Below, piece by piece: positions 1 to 3,600 of a DNA stretch of 5,840 nt (positions are counted from its first letter, which is position 1; every line of letters starts with the position of its first letter). A model generated the notes under the pieces. That model made no database searches and was not told the DNA's origin. It saw only the letters and a program-made list of their open reading frames with translations. The DNA is from Candidatus Symbiothrix sp. (GTDB lineage: Bacteria > Bacteroidota > Bacteroidia > Bacteroidales > Azobacteroidaceae), in NCBI GenBank assembly GCA_031284765.1, contig JAITXK010000077.1:1-5840 (forward strand), read 5' to 3'. Made by a program: the position numbers and the translations under genes.

Positions 1-330
1 GAAGTAAAACGCGGTATGGTTATTACCCATCCGGGAAAAGTACACCCGCATACTAAAGTGAAAGCTGAAGTATATATCTTGAAAAAAGAAGAAGGCGGTC
101 GTCATACTCCGTTCCACAACAAATATCGTCCGCAATTCTATATCCGTACATTGGACGTTACCGGTGAAATCACTCTTCCGGAAGGAACCGAAATGGTTAT
201 GCCGGGTGATAACGTAACCATCAGTATCGAATTGATCTATCCGGTAGCTTGTAGCGAAGGCTTGCGTTTCGCTATCCGCGAAGGTGGTCGTACAGTAGGT
301 GCGGGTCAGATTACAGAGATCGTTGAATAA
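1..330 (+). CDS. tuf: Elongation factor Tu, C-terminal part (5' end outside window)
   Basis: The frame is open from the first base and ends at TAA 328-330, giving 109 residues of EF-Tu, the GTPase that carries aminoacyl-tRNA to the ribosomal A site. These residues cover the end of domain II and all of domain III, the beta-barrel that contacts tRNA and EF-Ts. Visible landmarks are EGGRHTPF (residues 31-38), the YRPQFYIRTLDVTG stretch (42-55), MPGDN (67-71) and the closing RFAIREGGRTVGAG (89-102). The tail QITEIVE replaces the proteobacterial VVAKVLG and is typical of Bacteroidota. The alanine equivalent to E. coli A375, a known elfamycin (kirromycin) resistance site, is intact (local A91). The G domain lies upstream of the window, so GTPase motifs cannot be checked. 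The gene is followed by tRNA-Trp and secE, the usual context of the tuf copy in this cluster. Confidence 0.98.
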   Translation, partial: EVKRGMVITHPGKVHPHTKVKAEVYILKKEEGGRHTPFHNKYRPQFYIRTLDVTGEITLPEGTEMVMPGDNVTISIELIYPVACSEGLRFAIREGGRTVGAGQITEIVE

Positions 331-340
331 AATGAAAAAA

Positions 341-417
341 TCCGTAATTAAAAATTACGAATTACGGCTAACGCATTGAATGGTATTCGTAATTCGTGAT
401 TTTTAATTCGTAATGGA
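341..417. repeat. Long imperfect hairpin built from ATTACGAATTACG-type units
   Basis: The left arm (341-366) and right arm (388-417) pair over about 26 base pairs, with two or three G-T wobbles and one 4-base bulge (about 409-412) in the right arm. They enclose a 21-base loop (367-387). Each arm contains the word TTACGAA or its complement, so the element is both an inverted repeat and internally reiterated. It fills most of the spacer between tuf and tRNA-Trp and stops 5 bases before the tRNA. There is no T run after the right arm, so it is not a canonical intrinsic terminator. It may be a dispersed intergenic repeat or an RNA processing structure in the tuf-tRNA-secE transcript; this is inference from its composition. 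Confidence 0.7.
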
Positions 418-422
418 TAAAC

Positions 423-495
423 ACGGGTCTAGCTCAGTTGGTAGAGCATCGGTCTCCAAAACCGAGGGTCGAGAGTTCGAGTCTTTCGACCCGTG
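423..495 (+). tRNA. trnW: tRNA-Trp (anticodon CCA)
   Basis: The full cloverleaf can be folded by eye. The acceptor stem ACGGGTC (423-429) pairs with GACCCGT (488-494). The D stem is GCTC (432-435) with GAGC (444-447). The anticodon stem is TCGGT (449-453) with ACCGA (461-465), around the loop CTCCAAA, which puts the anticodon CCA at 456-458. The T stem is GAGAG (471-475) with CTTTC (483-487), around the loop TTCGAGT. The discriminator base is G495, as expected for bacterial tRNA-Trp. The 3' CCA is not encoded (CTA follows), so it must be added by nucleotidyltransferase. With no terminator before secE, it is probably excised from a longer tuf-trnW-secE transcript. A tRNA-Trp just upstream of secE is a common arrangement in several bacterial phyla. 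Confidence 0.98.
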
Positions 496-514
496 CTAAT
501 AATAAAGACTAAAA

Positions 515-712
515 ATGAATAAGATTATTTCTTATATTAGGGAATCTTATAACGAACTCGTACATAAGGTTTCATGGCCCACGAGTCAGGAATTGTCGAG
601 CAGTACTGTTGTTGTGATGGTTGCTTCCCTTGTTATGGCAGTAGTGGTATTTGCAATAGACACCAGTTTTGAGTGGATTGTTTCCAACTTTTACAAAATT
701 ATCTTTATATAA
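515..712 (+). CDS. secE: Preprotein translocase subunit SecE
   Basis: This 65-residue protein is the small essential SecE subunit, which clamps and stabilises SecY in the inner-membrane SecYEG translocon. It has the short one-helix form rather than the three-helix form of E. coli. An amphipathic N-terminal part carries the family signature ELVHKVSWPTSQEL (residues 14-27). One hydrophobic membrane segment follows (about 31-49, rich in Val, Ala and Met), then a short tail. The start is the only ATG that keeps the signature helix at its usual distance from the N terminus. The leader before it is A-rich with no Shine-Dalgarno, as is usual in Bacteroidota. It lies 19 bases after tRNA-Trp and 3 bases before nusG, a pairing conserved across bacteria. 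Confidence 0.97.
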   Translation: MNKIISYIRESYNELVHKVSWPTSQELSSSTVVVMVASLVMAVVVFAIDTSFEWIVSNFYKIIFI

Positions 713-715
713 GGC

Positions 716-1255
716 ATGTCTGAAACAGTAAAGAAATTTTATGTTCTGCGCGCTGTAAATGGTAAAGAGAACAAAGTAAAGGAATATCTCGAAGCGGAAA
801 TCAAAAATAATCATTTTGAGGATTATATTACTCAAATCGTTATTCCCACGGAAAAGGTAGTTCAAAATCGCAACGGCAAAAAGGTGATTAAAGAACGCGC
901 TTATCTACCGGGGTACATTATTATTGAAGCGAACCTGGTAGGAGAAGTTATCCATTTCCTAAAAAACATCAATTTTGTAATCGGGTTTCTCGGCGGAGAT
1001 AAACCGGTTCCTTTGCGTCCGACTGAAGTGAGCCGCTTGTTAGGTCAGGCAGACGAATTGCAGGAACGACCTGAAGAATTTGGAATAGATTACATGATTG
1101 GTGAAACCGTTAAAATTAATCATGGACCATTCATCGGCTTCCACGGTGAGATCGAAGAGATTGATTTCGATAAGAAAAAACTCAAGGTCATGGTCAAGAT
1201 TTTTGGACGGAAAAGTCCCCTGGAATTGGGGTATTTACAAGTTGAAAAAGAATAG
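716..1255 (+). CDS. nusG: Transcription termination/antitermination factor NusG
   Basis: This 179-residue NusG has the standard two-domain layout. The NGN domain (about 5-107) binds the RNA polymerase clamp; it begins with KKFYVLRAVNGKENKVKEYL and contains the LPGYIIIEA core (64-72). After a linker, the KOW domain (about 127-162) contains GPFIGFHGEIEEID (137-150), the loop that contacts NusE (S10) or Rho. The family role is to suppress pausing, assist Rho-dependent termination and couple transcription to translation. The length matches ordinary NusG, and there is no insertion or C-terminal extension of the kind seen in specialised paralogues. In Bacteroidota such paralogues (UpxY-type) usually head polysaccharide loci, whereas this copy sits in the secE-nusG-rplK position, which marks it as the housekeeping gene. 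The ATG lies 3 bases after the secE stop, implying co-translation. Confidence 0.98.
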   Translation: MSETVKKFYVLRAVNGKENKVKEYLEAEIKNNHFEDYITQIVIPTEKVVQNRNGKKVIKERAYLPGYIIIEANLVGEVIHFLKNINFVIGFLGGDKPVPLRPTEVSRLLGQADELQERPEEFGIDYMIGETVKINHGPFIGFHGEIEEIDFDKKKLKVMVKIFGRKSPLELGYLQVEKE

Positions 1256-1296
1256 TTCGCGAGGTTACGCTTTCGGATTCTTTCTTTTTATTTTTC
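1244..1296 (+). terminator. Weak hairpin with T-rich tail after nusG (possible attenuator)
   Basis: The last codons of nusG (AAAGAAT, 1247-1253) can pair with ATTCTTT (1277-1283), followed by a T-rich stretch to about 1294. The stem is only about 7 A/T-dominated base pairs around a 23-base loop, so it is much weaker than the structure after rplL. It could be a partial terminator or leader structure for rplK. In E. coli the L1 protein represses rplKA by binding the rplK leader, but I cannot recognise an L1-binding motif here. Confidence 0.25.
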
Positions 1297-1321
1297 GAGT
1301 TAATAATTAAATTAAAAAACA

Positions 1322-1765
1322 ATGGCTAAAGAGATTGCTGGACAGCTAAAATTACAGATTAAAGGAGGAGCTGCAAACCCTTCTCCCCCTGTTGGCCCTG
1401 CATTGGGTTCTAAGGGTATTAATATTATGGAGTTTTGCAAGCAATTTAATGCCAGAACCCAAGACAAGGCAGGTAAGGTATTACCCGTGGTAATCACTTA
1501 CTATGCTGACAAGTCATTTGATTTTATCGTAAAAAATCCGCCGGTGGCGATCCAATTATTGGAAGTAACCAACGTAAAAAGCGGATCTGCAGAGCCTAAT
1601 CGCAAGAAAGTGGCTGAAGTTTCCTGGGATCAGGTAAAAGTAATTGCAGAAGATAAAATGGCTGACTTGAACTGTTTCACTGTTGATTCCGCCATGAAAA
1701 TGGTTGCCGGAACAGCAAGAAGTATGGGTATAACTGTAAAAGGGGCATTCCCTGCAAACAATTAA
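1322..1765 (+). CDS. rplK: 50S ribosomal protein L11
   Basis: The 147-residue protein has the usual L11 length (E. coli about 142). The N-terminal domain contains the proline-rich PPVGPALGSKGINIMEFCKQFN segment (22-43), which in the family contacts the thiostrepton site and the stringent factor RelA. The C-terminal domain contains DLNC (115-118) and the signature AMKMVAGTARSMGI (124-137), which binds the 23S rRNA GTPase-associated centre. L11 is part of the base of the L10-L12 stalk, where elongation factors dock. The ATG follows an A/T-rich leader (TTAAAAAACA) without a Shine-Dalgarno. It is the first gene of the ribosomal protein block and is separated from nusG by 66 bases. No substitution in the thiostrepton-contact prolines is evident. 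Confidence 0.98.
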   Translation: MAKEIAGQLKLQIKGGAANPSPPVGPALGSKGINIMEFCKQFNARTQDKAGKVLPVVITYYADKSFDFIVKNPPVAIQLLEVTNVKSGSAEPNRKKVAEVSWDQVKVIAEDKMADLNCFTVDSAMKMVAGTARSMGITVKGAFPANN

Positions 1766-1780
1766 AACTTCAATTAAAGG

Positions 1781-2479
1781 ATGAGTAAACTTACAAAAAA
1801 ACAAAAGTTGGCTTTAAGCAAAGTTGAAGCAGGGAAAACGTACACACTAAAAGAAGCTTCCGCTTTGGTAAAGGAAATTTCCACCACCAAATTCGATGCT
1901 TCCGTGGACATTGATGTCCGCTTGGGTGTTGACCCCCGTAAAGCTAACCAAATGGTAAGAGGAGTGGTTTCACTGCCTCATGGAACAGGTAAGCAAGTTA
2001 GGGTTCTCGCATTGGTTACTCCCGATCAGGAGGCTGCTGCTAAAGAAGCAGGAGCTGAATTCGTAGGGCTTGATGAGTATATCGACAAAATCAAAAGTGG
2101 TTGGACGGATATTGACGTGATTATCACGCAACCGGCTATCATGGGTAAAATCGGCGCTTTAGGTCGCGTATTGGGTCCTCGAGGCTTGATGCCGAACCCC
2201 AAAAGCGGAACGGTTACCAATGATGTTGCTACTGCCGTAAAAGAAGTAAAACAAGGCAAAATCGACTTCAAAGTGGATAAAGCCGGTATCGTTCATACTT
2301 CTATCGGAAAAGTATCTTTCAATGCAGCGCAAATCAAAGACAACGCGAAAGAATTTGTCAATACTTTGGTCAAGTTGAAACCAACTGCTTCTAAAGGAAC
2401 GTATATCAAGAGTGTTTATCTTTCGAGTACAATGAGTCCGGGTCTGAAAATCGATCCTAAATCAGTAGATGAAATTTAA
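1781..2479 (+). CDS. rplA: 50S ribosomal protein L1
   Basis: The 232-residue protein matches bacterial L1 (E. coli 234). L1 forms the mobile stalk near the E site that helps release deacylated tRNA, and in E. coli it also represses its own operon. Domain I is split between the N and C termini, with domain II between. Landmarks are SVDIDVRLGVDPRKANQMVRG (41-61), where the conserved rRNA-binding residues lie, and the L1 signature LGRVLGPRGLMPNPKSGTVT (127-146). The C-terminal return to domain I includes FVNTLVKLKPTASKGTYIKS. It starts 15 bases after rplK. An AAAGG just before the ATG is too close (one base or less) to act as a normal Shine-Dalgarno. The protein is complete, with no gaps against the family pattern. 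Confidence 0.98.
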   Translation: MSKLTKKQKLALSKVEAGKTYTLKEASALVKEISTTKFDASVDIDVRLGVDPRKANQMVRGVVSLPHGTGKQVRVLALVTPDQEAAAKEAGAEFVGLDEYIDKIKSGWTDIDVIITQPAIMGKIGALGRVLGPRGLMPNPKSGTVTNDVATAVKEVKQGKIDFKVDKAGIVHTSIGKVSFNAAQIKDNAKEFVNTLVKLKPTASKGTYIKSVYLSSTMSPGLKIDPKSVDEI

Positions 2480-2491
2480 AAGATTTGAATT

Positions 2492-3007
2492 ATGAGAAAG
2501 GAAGATAAATCAACTGTTGTAAAACAGATCGTTGCTACCGTAGGCAATTACACTAATTTTTATTTGACCGACATTGCTACATTAAATGCAGCAGGTACGA
2601 GCAATTTAAGAAGAGAGTGCGATAAACAGGATATTAAATTAGTTGTTGTAAAAAACACCTTGTTTAAGAAAGCGCTGGAGCAAGTAGAAGGAGATTTCTC
2701 CGCATTGGATTCCGCATTGAAAGGGAATACGGCCGTTATGTTTTCGAACAACGCCAACAGCCCTGCCAAACTGATTAAAACGTTTTCAAAAGGAACAGAT
2801 ATTCCCAAATTGAAAGCGGCTTATGTTCAGGAAGGATTCTATGTAGGTGCAAACAATCTTGACCTATTAGTTTCTATCAAGAGCAAGAACGAACTTATCG
2901 GCGATGTTATTGCATTGTTGCAATCGCCCGCCAAGAATGTTATTTCGGCTCTTCAATCGGGTGGACAAACGCTTTCAGGAATATTGAAAACGTTGGAAAA
3001 CCGATAA
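2492..3007 (+). CDS. rplJ: 50S ribosomal protein L10
   Basis: The 171-residue protein is L10, which anchors L7/L12 dimers to the ribosome and forms the stalk stem together with L11. The N-terminal globular domain begins MRKEDKSTVV and includes FYLTDIATLNAAGTSNLRREC (23-43) and VVVKNTLFKKAL (51-62), the part that binds 23S rRNA. The C-terminal helix (about 134-171, with AKNVISALQSGGQTLSGILKTLENR) carries the L12 dimer binding sites. It starts only 12 bases after rplA. In E. coli a long leader before rplJ binds the L10-L12 complex for autoregulation; here there is no space for such a leader outside the end of rplA. Identity is certain from the ends of the protein and its position before rplL. 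Confidence 0.97.
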   Translation: MRKEDKSTVVKQIVATVGNYTNFYLTDIATLNAAGTSNLRRECDKQDIKLVVVKNTLFKKALEQVEGDFSALDSALKGNTAVMFSNNANSPAKLIKTFSKGTDIPKLKAAYVQEGFYVGANNLDLLVSIKSKNELIGDVIALLQSPAKNVISALQSGGQTLSGILKTLENR

Positions 3008-3011
3008 ACTT

Positions 3012-3076
3012 CGTCTTTGCGAGCGAAGCGAAGCAAACCAGACTAGATTGCTTCGGGTTTTACCCTCGCAATGACG
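3012..3076. repeat. Inverted-repeat element between rplJ and rplL
   Basis: The outer arms CGTCTTTGCGAG (3012-3023) and CTCGCAATGACG (3065-3076) pair over 12 bases with one mismatch at 3016. The inner arms GAAGCAA (3030-3036) and TTGCTTC (3048-3054) pair perfectly, leaving an 11-base loop. Between them the left side holds CGAAGC, and the right side holds GGGTTTTACCC, which can form its own small hairpin. The left side also shows a short tandem GCGAAGC. The element is richer in G+C than the A/T-rich spacer around it and starts 5 bases after the rplJ stop, which suggests a dispersed repeat that landed in the spacer. The general form (TTGCGAG...GAAGCAA...TTGCTTC...CTCGCAA) resembles a palindromic repeat that I recall from many bacterial genomes. 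No T run follows, so it is not an intrinsic terminator. Confidence 0.75.
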
Positions 3077-3123
3077 GAACAAATTAATAAATTAAATAAC
3101 AAACAATTAAAATTTATAAAAAA

Positions 3124-3501
3124 ATGGCAGATTTAAAAGCTTTTGCTGAACAATTAGTAAACTTAACCGTAAAGGAAGTAAACGAATTAGCTGAAATTCT
3201 GAAATCGGAATATGGTATCGAACCTGCTGCTGCAGCTGTTGCTGTTGCTGCCGGTCCTGCAGCCGGCGCGGCTGAAGTTGTCGAAGAAAAATCATCTTTT
3301 GATGTGATCTTGAAAGGCGCAGGCGCGAACAAATTAGCTATAGTTAAGTTGGTAAAAGAATTAACAGGTCTTGGTTTGAAAGAAGCTAAAGATATCGTTG
3401 ATAGCGCTCCCGCTCCTTTGAAAGAAGGAATCGCTAAAGACGAAGCTGAAGCTCTGAAAAAATCATTGGAAGAAGCAGGAGCAGAAGTTGAACTTAAATA
3501 A
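3124..3501 (+). CDS. rplL: 50S ribosomal protein L7/L12
   Basis: The 125-residue acidic protein is L7/L12, present in several copies per ribosome as dimers bound to L10. It recruits EF-Tu, EF-G, IF2 and RF3 and stimulates their GTPase activity. The N-terminal dimerisation domain spans about 1-32 (MADLKAFAEQLVNLTVKEVNELAEIL). A flexible Ala/Gly/Val-rich hinge follows (about 34-54, AAAAVAVAAGPAAGAA). The C-terminal domain (about 57-125) contains SFDVILKGAGANKLAIVKLVKELTGLGLKEAKDIVDSAP, the factor-binding helices, and ends in EEAGAEVELK. The start follows an extremely A/T-rich leader (3077-3123), likely unstructured, which would favour strong initiation for a protein needed in excess over L10. 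A strong terminator-like hairpin follows it. Confidence 0.98.
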   Translation: MADLKAFAEQLVNLTVKEVNELAEILKSEYGIEPAAAAVAVAAGPAAGAAEVVEEKSSFDVILKGAGANKLAIVKLVKELTGLGLKEAKDIVDSAPAPLKEGIAKDEAEALKKSLEEAGAEVELK

Positions 3502-3523
3502 CGGTTGCTCTTACAAAGTCTTT

Positions 3524-3561
3524 GGTTAAGAACCTTCGAGGAGAAGGTTCTTAGCCTTTTT
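3524..3561 (+). terminator. Strong intrinsic terminator/attenuator between rplL and rpoB
   Basis: The 14-base arms GGTTAAGAACCTTC (3524-3537) and GAAGGTTCTTAGCC (3543-3556) pair along their full length, with one G-T wobble and a 5-base GAGGA loop. Five T residues follow directly (3557-3561). This is the classic shape of a Rho-independent terminator. As rpoB begins 39 bases later with the same orientation, partial termination is the likely role: it would keep rpoB expression below that of the ribosomal protein genes. E. coli has an attenuator at the same place. Full termination with an independent rpoB promoter is the alternative. Confidence 0.9.
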
Positions 3562-3587
3562 GTGTATAATCATTATAATTAAGTTCC
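3559..3587 (+). promoter_or_regulatory. rpoB: Possible rpoB promoter after the attenuator
   Basis: Two candidate readings overlap in this A/T-rich stretch. First, TATAAT occurs twice, at 3565-3570 and 3574-3579, matching the general bacterial -10 box but without a clear -35. Second, TTTG (3559-3562) lies 17 bases before TAAGTTCC (3580-3587), a partial match (4 of 6) to the Bacteroidota -33 TTTG / -7 TAnnTTTG pattern. The second reading would leave a very short leader before the rpoB ATG. A/T-rich DNA produces such matches by chance, so this is tentative. Confidence 0.25.
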
Positions 3588-3600
3588 TAATTCTGCAAAA

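Noticed and set aside
341..417. The tuf-trnW hairpin as an intrinsic terminator of tuf
   Set aside because: The stem is mostly A/T and is not followed by a T run. The right arm leads almost directly into the tRNA, so a simple terminator is unlikely.
716..1255. A specialised NusG paralogue (UpxY-type antiterminator)
   Set aside because: Its position in secE-nusG-rplK, ordinary length and canonical KOW motif identify the housekeeping NusG.
3012..3076. CRISPR or insertion-sequence remnant between rplJ and rplL
   Set aside because: There is only one palindromic unit, with no spacer-repeat periodicity, no transposase fragment and no visible target-site duplication.
3107..3332. Reverse-strand frames rich in Gln or in Ala/Thr opposite rplL
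   Set aside because: The low-complexity composition is the mirror image of the Ala-rich L7/L12 hinge codons; it is not an independent gene.
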